Positions 33,417 to 46,953 of a stretch of DNA of 64,000 nt are shown piece after piece. The number at the start of each line of letters is the position of its first letter. The stretch's first letter is position 1. The position numbers and the translations under genes are program-made. Below the pieces are notes generated by a model. The model made no database searches and had not been told where the DNA came from. It was given only the letters and a program-made list of their open reading frames with translations. Source of the DNA: Trichodelitschia bisporula (taxonomy: Eukaryota > Ascomycota > Dothideomycetes > Phaeotrichales > Phaeotrichaceae); assembly GCA_010356995.1 (NCBI GenBank), contig ML996704.1:294404-358403 (forward strand). The letters are read 5' to 3'.

Positions 33417-35041
33417 ATGCAGCCTGACATGGACGACTCATCCAGCTCCGCGAACGGCATGTCCACATTCCCGTCCCTCTCACCAGATGGACTTCCAGCA
33501 CATTATGAAGAGTCTTCCTTTCGACGCTCTACATCCTCACCAAGCAAAGATCTCCCTTCAGGAACAAATGGCACCATCGGGAGTGACCGGTGGCGGCCGC
33601 GAGCGAGTAGCAAGTCGCAGTGGGGAGGTACTCCGGCATACCCAAGTGGAGCTCGCCACGGGCGTCAGAAGAGCTTGAGTGAGGCAATAAGGACAATTCG
33701 AACGCGCAGCGGAAGCGTCTCTCAGAATGCGCACGAACTCGCCGATGCTCTCAAAGCACCGGTTTCCCCGAAGCTTGTGGTCAGTGAACAGAGCGGTATG
33801 TGAGTGACTGTGTTGCTAATATCTTGTAGATGCTGTGCGTTATGTGGTACCTTTTTTCCATGCTCGCCAACACCTCAGCCGGAGAGATCCTCGACACCCA
33901 CCATCTTCCCATAACACTTACGGTCATCCAATTCGCCTTCGTCTGCTTTCATTGCATATTTCTGGGTTGGTTAGCGTCAAGGTTTCCCTTCCTAAAGGAG
34001 CAGATTCCGGCCCTGAGGAATGGCATCCGCCGTCCTGACCGAGATATCATTAGGACAACGCTACCGCTGACGGGCTTCATGATCGGTGGCCACATCCTCA
34101 CCTCGGATGCCATGTCCCGGATCCCTGTGTCCATGGTCCATACGATCAAGGGTTTATCGCCGCTATTTACGGTTATGGCGTATCGCCTCATCTTCCGCGT
34201 CCACTACTCCCCAGAAACCTATCTCTCCCTGGTCCCATTGACGGCCGGTGTCATGATGGCGTGCTCAACTCATTTCTCGAGCAACTTCCTCGGGCTGGCT
34301 TCAGCGTTTGCGAGCGCCATTTTATTTGTTACACAAAACATCATGTCAAAGAAGCTCTTTAATGAAGCTGCCATAGCTGAACAGGAGGGTCCGCAAAGGA
34401 CTCGCAAGCCGGATAAACTCAACCTCCTCTGCTACTCCTCCGGCCTGGCCCTCATCTTTACAAGTCCGCTCTGGCTGTGGTCCGAGGGCTTTGCCGTTAT
34501 CAACACTTTCCTGAACGAGGCGTCTATTGATGCAGCTGGAAACCATATCTCCCATCATCACGGCCGACTATTCGCCGGATACTTCTTCAATGGAACTTTC
34601 CACTTTGCACAGAGCCTTGTGGCCTTCACGCTGCTCTCACTTGTGTCTCCGGTCACGTACTCAGTCGCCAGCTTGCTCAAACGGGTGTTCGTCATTGTCT
34701 GCTCCATCCTGTGGTTTGGCAACAAAGTCAGCGGAATCCAAGGCGTTGGAATCTGCCTCACATTTCTCGGATTGTATCTCTATGACCGCACGAACGATGC
34801 AGCAAAGACGGAGCGGAGGGCAAAGCACTTGCAGTTGCCTTCACTCCTACCGCTGCACGAGAAGGCCATGGAGTCACCCAGTATCGACATCCTGGCTAAT
34901 GGCCAATTGCGAGGTGAAAAGCGCAGCGACAGCGATGGCTGGCCTGAAGCGATGAGCAACGGTTGGCTTCCACCTGGCACCAAGGCAGAACACACCTGGA
35001 CATCGCGCGATATGATGAACCAGCCTGTGCCCGTTTCTTGA
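33417..35041 (+). CDS. Triose-phosphate-transporter family protein (Sly41-like)
   Basis: Drug/metabolite-superfamily transporter with a TPT domain, probably in the ER or Golgi membrane. Exons are 33417-33779 and 33830-35041 (50-bp intron, donor GTCAGT, branch GCTAAT), giving 524 aa. The GTCAGT donor was chosen over the nearby GTATGT because only it keeps the frame and yields SPKLVMLCVMWYLFSMLANTS, the normal family junction. The first about 110 residues are a Ser-rich cytosolic tail. About ten membrane segments follow, with FMIGGHILTSDAMSRIPVSM, HTIKGLSPLFTVM and SPVTYSVASLLKRVFVI typical of the family. The C-terminal tail is hydrophilic. Substrate unknown. Confidence 0.87.
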
Positions 35042-35472
35042 ATTCTGCTGCGTACATGATATGGCGTTTAGATGGAGTCTTCGGATTTTTGTATTACCAT
35101 AGATTTAGATCATGTATCAGTCGTGTCTGCATCGATAGAGCATCCTCTCGGTTTTCTCATTGCGGATTTACGAGGGATGTATGTATAGTTATGCTCTAGT
35201 TTCTAGACGCAAGGACGACGCCGTGGACAAAGCCTCGAGTTGTCTGCAACATGACCTCTAACTCCAAATCTCTCGGGCTTCATGACGGTCCGTCAGCCCT
35301 GTTCTCTGCGTCTTAGCAGTCGGCAAGCTGCAGCTTCCAGTGCCACAGCAGTCTCAGCCGCTAAATCCTCCCGACATTCCTTGACCACGATAGTCGAAGG
35401 CGAGCCCGATCTTGTAATCCTCACGGGCTCTTGAACTCCTAGCTGAATGGCCATATTTCAGCCTTCTGCCCT
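35042..35472. other. Intergenic between convergent genes
   Basis: A 431-bp region holding the 3' ends of the transporter and RNase H2A genes. No feature was recognised. Confidence 0.4.
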
Positions 35473-36521
35473 TCAAAACACGCTGTCCGACACAGCGACC
35501 TTACTTCCATACCACTCCACCAGCTCATCCCGCGGCACATTCGACCCCGTCACCGCACTCGCAATGAAGAAATCCGTCATCTTCCCATTCCCATCCTGAT
35601 CATCCGCCGGCCACTTCACCCCCGCCCCATCCCCCTTAACCTCAAGCAACTCCTTCGCCGTCCCCCAGCTAAACCGACACTCACTCCCCCACCCAAACAC
35701 CGGATCCATATTCCGCTTCAACCAACTCGAACACCTCGCATCAGAAGGGTATCCAGACCCCCACCCCTCCTCCTGCCCCGGGTATGACTCCGCACACACA
35801 TCCAACGCCGCGTCGCGCGTGACCTTCGCACACACACTCGCCGCCGACACGCAGGGGTAAAGCGAGTCCGCCTTCTTCGCGACCGTGAATTTGGCACTCG
35901 GAAATATGCGCTCCAGTTTCTTCTGGTATATCTCTGGTTTCCCAATAGTGTCGACGTAGATGTGTGTTAGGTTCACGCCCTGCGAGAGGACAGCCTGGAT
36001 CAACTCCACTGTTGCATCCATGGCTTGCGCATTCAGATTATACGCCCCGGCTGGCCGCAGCATGCCGCTCGATATATCCTGCGCTGAGAGCAGGCGTGCG
36101 GCCCACCCGCAGGTTGTGTGCAGGTCGGTGCCGGGCGTGCAGAGCTTTTCCATGAGGGAGGAGCGGACGACAGGTGTTAGGACCTTCGAGTCGTCGAAGT
36201 GGTGGGTTTGGGAGAGGAGGCTTGCTTCTTGGGTGCGAGGGAGGTAGAAGACTGCATAGACCATAGGACCTGCGGTTGTTAGCCATGTGCTCTGCAAGAA
36301 GGGGGACGGAACGTACCTAACACTGGCCCGCGCCCGGCTTCGTCAATGCCCAGCACGCACTCAGTGCTCATGTCCGCCTTGACTGCGGCTGGGATGTCCG
36401 ATATGTGGGAGTATGACACGCCATTGCGGACGCTGTTCGAGAGGACGGAGGGCGGGCGGAAAACGCCTTCGGCGGGCGTCTCGAGGGCAATGTCTTGCGA
36501 ATCAAAGGCTTGATCTTCCAT
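35473..36521 (-). CDS. Ribonuclease H2 catalytic subunit A
   Basis: Type 2 RNase H that removes single ribonucleotides and RNA-DNA hybrids in the nucleus. Exons are 36317-36521 and 35473-36269 (47-bp intron), giving 333 aa. The active-site signature GIDEAGRGPVLGPMVYA (Asp60, Glu61) is assembled across the splice. Further conserved parts are DDSKVLTP, YVDTIGKPEIYQKKLERIFP, SLYPCVSAASVCAKVTRD and the substrate-sensing GSGYPSDARCSSWL. Length and motif order fit RNASEH2A. The ATG used gives a moderate N-terminal extension compared with the core domain. Confidence 0.95.
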
Positions 36522-36935
36522 GGTAGGGTGATGATAGAGTTTCAATGCTGCTGGTTTGTACCGTATATGAATAGGCAATGGATTCTGTGGTGTCGTAACA
36601 ATGTTGCGCCGATAGGTAAGACGCGTGCGACGCGTAAATTGAAGATGACGCGCGGGCACGGCATCAGCGCGTCCGCTCGGGCTTGGCGCTGGTCGCCGCA
36701 ACCAGCGGATGAAGTTGGTAATTTTACGTCACTCTTCACACAGGCTGAACAACTGAAGCAGAATAACATCAATTTTTAAATTTCACGCTCTGATGACATG
36801 GCGCTATTTGAGAGTCGGAGCAGAGCTCAAAGAAATGCCATCGTTCTAAGAAATGAACACCATCAACATTTTGTTTTCAACGGCCAGCTTCAGCCTTGTC
36901 ATGGCCCGTTACATCCGTACTGGCGGTAGATCACC
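36522..36935. promoter_or_regulatory. Upstream region of RNase H2A gene
   Basis: A 414-bp gap behind the start of the RNase H2A gene and before the nha1 stop. It contains several CGCG-bearing words (ACGCGTGCGACGCGT near 36622), resembling MluI-box type ACGCGT sites used for G1/S genes in fungi. This link is inferred only. Confidence 0.35.
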
Positions 36936-38965
36936 TCAAACATCAGTCTCCTTCTTCGGAAGCGAAGGACGTTGTTCATCTGGAAACCTGATGCTCCTCG
37001 CCGCCACAAATTCGCTCGGAGTGCGCATGATCTTGGGTAACTCCTCAGTATTCCCAAGCTGCGTACTGTGTGAGGATGTGTTGTTGGCACTGGGATCTCC
37101 GGTCGGCTTGTTTGGCACCTCAGAGTCTGGTCCCCCCGGACTCACAGGGCGCGAAGTCCGGGGAGTCACATGCCGTGAACCGTGCTTCGACACCGGCTTG
37201 GAGCTCGGCGCGGACCCTCTGCTGATGATTGTGCCACCGATGCGGAACATTCGCCGCGGAGCAGATAAGCCGTCATGGGAATGCATGGGCGAGTGAAGGG
37301 GGGATTGTGTGATAGGCGAATCAGATCCAGTTGCAGGCGACGACGTGGGTTGAATGTGGAAAGGGTTCGGATCATTCGTGTCCTGGGAGAGCGCAAGAGA
37401 GAGTGTCCGCGGGATGTAGAAGCCCAGTTTACCAAGCGGAATACTCAGTCCATGGACAACCTAGCCCGTAAAGTCAGCAGCTGACCACATGTAGAGGGTG
37501 CTGACCTACACTTGAGCATATCACCAGGAACCAGATTACCACCGTCATAACTTCAGCCAGCATCTTCGCGTCTTCGCGCTCTTCTCCATCGACATTGATT
37601 TCAAGACGGAGCCATTCAAGGGTGACATAGAGGTAGAAGATGGCCGAGACCCCGATAGGTCCGAAAAAGCCAACGAAGAAAGTCTGGCTCCATCCTTCGA
37701 TCTGATGTATTTGCTTGCGCATCAGAACCACTACGGGGAGACGCCTGAACAGAAGCACCAGGATCCCCAAGGGAACCAGCCGGTAAATTGGAATGACGTT
37801 GTTGTGCGCGAACATACGCCAGGGGCAAACGGCACCGAACCAGATGAAGATGGTGACGTTGAGAAGCATGTCGATGGTTGGCTGAAGTGTATCGTCCTCC
37901 GTCTCCTGGCGGAACCAGTCACTGGGAGTTGTTAGCCTGCTCGCCTGTCAGGGTCGGACCGCTTCCACATACTCCCAAGTAAACGTGTTCCCTGCTATGA
38001 AACAGGCAAGTACGTCGTCGCTTCCTATCATGCCGCAAGTTCCGACGATGAACAACTAAAGCAGTCAGTACGGATTCCCGGAGATGATGGAATAGTATGT
38101 GCATACAGCAAGGGCAATCGCGAAGACAATGAAGCTCTCACGGTCCACGTAACGCCTTTCCTCTGCCCAATGCAGTAACTCTTTGGCAACCCATCCCACA
38201 GCAGCGCCGTAAAGGACACCGAGGATGATTTCATAGACCCATGTCTCGTAGAACCACATAGCAACGGCAGTACCAGCAGTACCATGCGAACCCGCTCCAT
38301 CTTTCATGACAAACTTTATCAAGAAAAGGGGCAGGAAGAGGAAAGGGTACCCAAGACCATCGTTGGTGCCGGACTCGGCGATGATGATTTTCTGCAGTTC
38401 CTTGGGGACGTTCTTGTCGGCAAACTTGCCCTTGACAATACTGTTTGACAAGATAGGGTCGGTAGGCGTGACACAAGCACCAACGGCAAGAGCGTACACA
38501 AAGTGGAAGTTAGGTACCATGGCCCAAACCAGCAGGCTAGTGCAGAGCCACATGGCCACCATGCCAGGTCCCAGCAGGAAGGCGAGGCTCTTCCATTCTT
38601 TGCGCAAGTACTTGCTGGGCAATTGAACACCCGCAATGACCAGCTGCACGCCTAGAACCAGACGAGTGAAGTATAGGGTGATTGTCCCGAGGGTTTCTTC
38701 ATTGCCGAGTGCATATTCGAGGGGCCTGATGAGGTTCGCCGCATGCGGGGAAAAGATGACGCCGGCCACTAAGGATATAACTGTGCCACACAACCATCAG
38801 CATAAGGCATAAGCCGGGATAGGATTGGGAGCAGGGTAAGGGCATACGGGCTTCGGACAGGTAGAATTTCTCTTTCAAGAGAAACGACACCAGTCCAAAA
38901 AGCGCTATGAAGCCTCCAAGTGTCGCACAAACAACGTTGAAGCTCACGACTTGGAGCGTGGGCAT
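36936..38965 (-). CDS. NHA1: Plasma-membrane Na+/H+ antiporter
   Basis: Exports Na+ (and K+) in exchange for H+, giving salt and pH tolerance. Five exons: 38848-38965, 38107-38780, 37973-38055, 37510-37921 and 36936-37460, giving 603 aa. The transporter domain has about 12 membrane segments and the CPA motifs GACVTPTDPILSNSIVKGKFA, AESGTNDGLGYPFLFL (the ND pair) and CFIAGNTFTWDDWFRQET. The last exon codes a Ser/Pro-rich cytosolic tail of about 150 residues, shorter than the long regulatory tails of yeast Nha1. Donor GTAGGT at 37509 was chosen because it gives the conserved SSVVHGLSIPLGKLG. Confidence 0.93.
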
Positions 38966-40318
38966 GACGGTTTTGAGTACTCAATTTTAGTCTCGGTTTT
39001 TTGGTTCAATTGCCTGTTATTCAATTCCCCTGCTGTAATGCAGTATCTTTAACCTCGAGTCTGTTCGCGATAGCAACCCAAGGGATAGCGCGGATTCCAC
39101 AGGTGTTATTGAATCATTTGGAAGATATGAACGAAGCAGTAGTGGCGATGCTTGAGCGGCCAGCTTGATGGATTGGCTTGAGATGAAGGCTAGTTCGAGC
39201 TCATTCACAGGAGGGAAGTGACAACCTTGCACGGGAGGAAAAGGGAAAGAAGGTGCTTTTGAGAGGAGGAAGTTGAAATGGCGTTCGCTCCTTCTCTTCT
39301 TAGGAAAGAACTCCCTCCCGTGCCTCCCTGAGCCCGGATCCCAGTGACGGATGCCGCCCCGCCACGGCCCTGCAAGCCATCTGCGCCATTTGCGCCACCA
39401 CTCCTGGGAACGGCGAGGGAAGCAAAAGGCCTGCAGGCCAAATACCCCGCGGCGAAATGTCACTCCATCATTTGCTGCTCCATCCCATCTGTTGAAAACC
39501 CTCTCCAACTTGCCTATAAATCATAAGAAAAGACGTCACTTTCACCGGACTAACTGAAGCTTGTCCATAACCAACCGCTTGGGGCACGTTGACGGAGCTT
39601 GCTCGCTTCCAAGAATGCCAAACCCGCTCGCCCAGAGCCTTAGCAGCTGGCAGCGCAAACACAGCGGAAGACTGGATGATCAAGCCATGCTAACCTTACC
39701 AAGGCTCTGATAAGAGCTTTGCTAGCCTCGGAACACTGATCGATCGCTCCGAATAGTGTGGAAAAGCTTCCCCACACTCTTTCAATGTCCGCCAAACTTT
39801 TGTTGACCCAAAGGCTTTTCCAAAAGGATATCCCTTCCCGACTCAACTCCCAACTTCCGGCTGGTACTTGCCGACATTCAGCTGGGTGGCCGGTGAGGTA
39901 TGCACTTAAATGTTGTGCATCACGCCAAACCCCCCGCGCTGGGATGCGTCAATCACACATCTAAGATTGCCGGAATTGTCGGTACGTGCAGCATCCGGAG
40001 CTGCAGCACTTCCTTTATTGCGCATCTAAACTAATCCCAGTAACGCAAAGTACTTCTGCAAAAGTACTCCGAGGGTCTGAACAAACCTATGCAACGAGGA
40101 TATCTTTCGCAACCGCCATGCAGACAACAGAAAGCTCAATGCCGCCGAAACCCCCATATTTGATGCAAACCATGCACAACAATAACAGATACACCGCCCA
40201 GCCCCACAAAACACCACCCGACGCCCCGCTCTATGGATAGGTACGTATTACGGAAATCAGAAGATGCGCACGCCACACAGCCACGAGCGGACCGGAAGTG
40301 GTGGTTTAGGCCAGAGAA
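38966..40318. other. Intergenic, nha1 upstream region
   Basis: A 1353-bp gap between two minus-strand genes, most likely the nha1 promoter and leader plus the 3' flank of the coiled-coil gene. A 163-codon frame at 39017-39508 has no domain and odd composition, so I do not call it. Confidence 0.4.
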
Positions 40319-43300
40319 CTACAGTTTTCGCCCTTCGGCTGCACCGTTAGTAGTAGGTGGCGACTTGTTTTGGACAGATCTGGTCGAGTTCTGCAAGAGG
40401 AAGACCTGGCCTGAAAGAGAGTTCATATTCTCCTTCAACCGCGCTAGGAGTGGGAGACCCGACGTCTGCTCCTTCTCGTTCAGCTGCAACTCCGCAAAGA
40501 CGCGGAGAAGCGAGCTCTCCAAGGAGGTGTATTTGTCCTTTATGGTCTCGAAGTCGTCGGCCAGCCTCTTGACAGTAGGCTCAACGCCCTCCTCCTTGGA
40601 CGTCTCGACACTCCTGCCCAGGGTGCGAAGCGTCTCTTCGGCTACGGCCACGCGTCCCTCCAGCGCCCTGTCGAAGTGTTGGACTTTCTCGAGAATATTA
40701 TTAAGCCTCTCGATGTCAGGACTTGAAACGGCCATATTCTGTCGCATGTGGTCGTACATCTGCCTCACTATGTCCGCAGTAGTGAGGTTGTTGTATCGAT
40801 ATTCCAGGGCTTGCAACGCATGTGCATGGACATTGAGAGTTTCCGTGAGCTGAGCAATCGTGGCGCCAGATAGGGCCTGCTTCAGTGACGAATGCTCCCT
40901 TTCAACTTGGCCAAGACGTCCGGTGAGAAGTTGGACGGCCTCGTCCGTACTCGCTTGCTTTTCGGGTCTCGGCAGGCTACGTATCGCACTGAGCAAGTTC
41001 TTGGTGGCTTCAGTCCGCCAGGTATTGATTTTCGCCTCCTCCTTTTGCGCAATCGCGTGGAAGTCCGCAAGAATCTGGGCTTCCCTCGCGTTAAGCTTAT
41101 CGATTGCAGCCTGGCATTTCTCGAGTACGGCTGCAATCTCGCTCGGGCTAGCCCTAGTCTCTGGTTGAGTCTGCAGGCCTTCCAGAGTGGTATGGTCTTT
41201 ATTTTGTTGGTCTTGAACATTTTGAAGCTCATGGCGCAAGTTTTCTATAGATTTCGCCAGATTTCGCATGTCCAAGGACTCTGTAACATCACTGCTGGGC
41301 GCGCGAGATACCACGGCGATCTCAGTCCGGGACGGACCCGGCGGTTTGTTGATGCTGCCCGTGCTGGCTTGCACGATGGAATGCTCGAGCTCAGCAACAC
41401 GGGTCATCATTTCGCTGACTTGCGCGATAAGCGACGGTACGGCCTGCAAGTCGCTCGAGTGAGGCACCGAAGACAGCTGGCTAGCGGCTGTTAATTCGGT
41501 GATCGCCTCCGCATGTCTAGCAAGCATGTCCTGCTGCTTCCGCAGCTCATCATCGTACCGCTGCAGTTGGTCGAGGCTGTTGCCGCGGCCGACAGGCGTT
41601 GTGCTTGCCTTGCACTTCAAGCCGTGGACGTCCTCCAGCAGTTGCGTGTATTTGCTTTCCCCAAAACCAATCTCTCCGTGAACCGTCGTCGACAAGATCG
41701 CCAAGGTCTCTTTGATGTCGCCAATTCTTTTGTGGAAATCTCCGACTTGCTTCTGACACTCCGCGAGGTCTTCCTTTATCGAACCGATGCTAGTATCTGT
41801 CGTGATTTGTAGAGATTTGAGAGACTCCTCAAGCCGTGTTTCAATTGAGGACGCCTCTTTCCGGGCTGTATTCATGATCGCCTTAGCCCTAGTTTCCATC
41901 TCTAGGGGCAGCGTTGTGTGCTGAAAGTTGTGGAGAGCCTTTTCAATCTCCTCTTTCACAGTGTTCTGGACTTTGGTTTTCGGGCTTTCACGTCCGTTTC
42001 CGATCTCTCTCGCAATGGCCGCCACTTCGGCGATTCGCAAATTGATCTCGTCGAATTTCGCCGTCGTCTCCTTCCTTAAGGCGTAGGGTCCCTGGTTGAC
42101 GGCAACGGGGTTCAACTTAAGCCGACTTTCGATGCGGCCCTGCACGTCATTGATCTCCTCCTTCCGCCGCCTGTTGCATTCCACCAAGTCTTTGATCTCG
42201 TCCTTCCGCCGCCTGTTGCATTCCACCAAGTCGTCAATCGTATCGGAGACTTCTTGCATCTTGCTTCCGAGATTCCGGATAGTGTTACTCGTTTCGGCGC
42301 TCAATGCCCAGTCATGTTCAAGCGCACCACCCCTGGGCAGCCTCTCCGTTAGAGGGTGCAGCAAATCCCTGAAGTACCCGACCTCTGACCGACAGTCGAC
42401 TACCTTTTCACTGAGGTGCCGATTCGCAGCGCTCTGCTGTTCATTGAGTCGTCGAAGTTGTTCAATTTTGGCGTCTTGCTCATTTAGCCTGGCGTCCTTA
42501 GACTGCACATGAGTCTCCAGCGATGTTAACCGCTTTTTGACGCTGGTGAAATCAGAGAGTTCCCGCAGCTGCCGGGACTGAGCATCCAGCTGTTGTTGGA
42601 TCTGGGCAAGGGCTTTGGCTGATTCGCAGCATGGTTCGGAGAGAGAGGAAGGCTGCGGCGGAAGGGCGCGAAGTGTTGGCGATCGCTGCGCTGAGGCTCC
42701 CTTGATACTTAGCCCGCGGTCCGAGCGGAACAAGTGAATTAGGCCTTTTGCGGCGCCCTTGAGCTGCAGTTCCATGTCTTGTTTTTCCTCCTTCAGTTTC
42801 TGTACAGTGGCGTTGGCTTTCTTCAGAGGTACGCGAATTCCAGAGATGTCGACACCAGGGCCTAATCCGTTAGGGAATTTTTCGCGGTTCTCAAGCTCCT
42901 CGGTCAACGTGGCAACCAGAGCTGCTGCCTTGGATATATCGAGGTCGTGTTGTGCGATGCGAACGTGGAGCGTGGCAACCTTCATAAGGGCGTGGTCAAG
43001 CGCCTCGTCCGCAAAATCCGTAGTGGGAGACGGTGACTCCGCCGAAGGCTGATGCGCCACGGCGCAAGTCCGAGGATTTGCGATGCCTGCAGCTTTGTGT
43101 TCTAGGACAAATTAACATATGAGTGATTGCATGAGCAAGGCAGTTTCATACGGGAACGATCGGGAGGAGGCGGTTCGGGTGCTTTCATTACAGCAACGGG
43201 GCCAGCAGAGTCAGAGGGTCGATGCGCTCCGTCGCCATTGGACAGAGTGCCCGCCGGGATCGGGGGTTTAGAGGCTTGAACCCGATTTGAATCTGCATTT

Positions 43301-43542
43301 TCGCGTACGGTATGCTCTTTGCGTGGGTTCAGTCGATCATCGTCGGTCTCAGCATTGGTCTGTGGTCGTGGTGGTAGCATGACGGACTGCACACAATGGG
43401 GTTACAAGTGTAAGTTGACAACAGTGTAGGGGCTTACTGTAGGCGGAGTGGTTAGGGACAACGATTTTGTTCGCTTGGTAGGACCTGGAGAACCTGTATC
43501 GTCCATCATATCGGCCGCGAGAGGCCGCTTTGGTCCGGCCAT
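40319..43542 (-). CDS. Large coiled-coil protein, unrecognised
   Basis: I do not recognise this gene. Exons are 43438-43542, 43152-43386 and 40319-43101 (introns of 51 and 50 bp), giving 1040 aa. The first about 130 residues are disordered, rich in Pro/Ser/Asp, with a basic nuclear-signal-like PGPTKRTKS. The rest is almost continuous amphipathic helix, with heptads of Leu/Ile/Val and many Glu/Lys/Gln/Arg, broken by short Ser/Pro linkers. About residues 390-420 hold a perfect-phase tandem repeat of 14 residues (core DLVECNRRRK twice). The long uninterrupted exon, splice-consistent upstream exons and coding-like composition support a real gene. Roles in nuclear architecture, spindle or septum would be guesses. 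It is divergent from rvb2. Confidence 0.75.
42151..42232. repeat. Tandem 42-bp duplication inside the coiled-coil gene
   Basis: Two 40-base copies begin at 42151 and 42193, differing at one base, with a period of 42 bp. The period equals 14 codons, two heptads, so the duplication keeps both reading frame and coiled-coil phase. Confidence 0.9.
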
Positions 43543-45372
43543 GACGGGAGATCGCCGACGGCACAGTACATGTGTTTCCGTTGAACGCAAGCACTGTCGG
43601 CGGCAAGGCTCAAATGAAGACCATTACCTGTCGGGTAGATTATGCAGACGAAGACTATAAAACAGTTAGTGAGAAATGACGCAGAGTCGATGGCCATAGA
43701 TGGAGTATTCCACAAGCAAACTGAAGAAGTTGACGTTCATGGTGCAGCGCCGGAAGGGAATTGGGAAATGATCACTGACCAAACGACACTTTTAAGGAAA
43801 GAATGGCGGAACACTTGGTCCTGAGGATCTTGCTTCACAAATGAGAAAGATTAGCGTTCGTGTTCATGCAGTCAAGAGTTCCCGGCGGGCAGAGGTTCGC
43901 GTGTGCACATAGCCGTAGGCCATGTCTGCGAACATCTAAGAGGAGAGTGAGATGCAAAGAATTGTCGCTATGTTGGCGGTATTTATTATTGAATGTGAGG
44001 TCGGACGGTCCCAGCGCAGTTGCGCGTTGCAGTTGAAGTAAGTGCGAGTGAGGTGATTTAAGTATCCTTGAGACCGGTGATATCACGTGTGACGTGCTAC
44101 GCGGGCATCGAGTAGATGCGAAACTGGCACTGATTATGCTGCAACGGGGGGGTTGTGCATTTCGTGATTGGTGGCGGCGCAGCAAGGGATATGTTTCCTG
44201 GGTGGGGGGGGAAGCAGACAATGGGGAATGCGAAGTGTCGAGATATAGGAAAAAGTGGAAGGAGAAAGACCTACAATGGACACAGCTCTTTGATATGGAT
44301 TGTGCAACCCACAATTTGCAGCAGCTGACGTCTGCAGCACACGCGTTCTGCTTCCAGACACGCTCCTCCGACTTGTACGCGTAGAGGACTGACTTGGTTG
44401 CTGTTCAACACCGGATCCCGGTTTGTCGCGAAGGATCGGTCACGTTTTTAGCGTTTGGCTGGGCCGCCCGAAAGCTCGAGTTGGTACGCAACACACTCAT
44501 ACGGAATGGCTGCCTGCCAAGTTTGCTGTTCGTTGCAGCACGAATCGGGTGGTCGGGGCAATGGAATGACTAAGGTAAGATTGATGCCCAGATTCTCGAA
44601 CACGTAGAAAGAAATTGCAGATAGCAACGATGTATATTTCCCACGTACTCGAATCGCTTTAAACGGCTAAGGAAAAGGCACAAAGTAGTTGATCGGAATG
44701 TAGGGTACTATGGGGACTCTTTGGGGCAAGACTCTTCTTTTATACGTCTCAGCTTTTCTTGGCATTTGGTCCGCGCACCGCAAGCGAACCAATAACATTC
44801 CCCGCTAGACTCTATAGTCCGTGCGTGCGCAGCAGCTGACCAATGATAAATTGCGCTAGCGGAAATATGCGCAGCTATAGCGCTTAATGAGACAGGTATG
44901 CATGTATGACTCAGCCTAATCTGCAAGTAGGTTGGGTTGTGCTTTGGGCGTAATCTATCCGATTCCTCACGTTCGTAGGTTTTCCAAAGAAACACACGGT
45001 ATTTATAATAATTAACAATATAACCTACTAGGCCTAATCGGGTAATATGCTAGCCGTATATGGTAACTGTGGGTCCGTCCACGGCCGTGCACGGGCCAGG
45101 CTACTTTTCTTAACGTAGGAAACATAGGATAAACCATAAAATACCCCAGAATTTGATTGCATGCCAAAATATCTAAACGTGTGTTTGAAATCTATACCAA
45201 CCCTACAAGTAGGACGATCAAATCACATCACTCTACGTAGTACATACTTACGCCCACCAAGTGCTTCCCCCATTCCCCAGTCCTGCGTCTAACGTGCACG
45301 CCTGTACATTTCCGACTTCCCGAAAATCAGACAACCCGGTCAGCAAAGCGCGTCGCGCAATCGCAAGTCAAG
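43543..45372. promoter_or_regulatory. Long divergent region coiled-coil gene / rvb2
   Basis: 1.83 kb with no gene that I can support. The part around 44990-45070 is distinctly AT-rich (for example TATTTATAATAATTAAC). Frames near 43835-44384 are short and motif-free. Confidence 0.4.

Positions 45373-46953
<1,581 letters not shown>

Noticed and set aside
33780-33830. GTATGT at 33795 as the transporter intron donor
   Set aside because: It gives the wrong frame in exon 2; GTCAGT at 33780 keeps the frame and the family junction.
39017-39508. 163-codon minus-strand frame upstream of nha1
   Set aside because: No domain, Trp/Arg-rich early part unlike a protein fold, and a position consistent with the nha1 leader.
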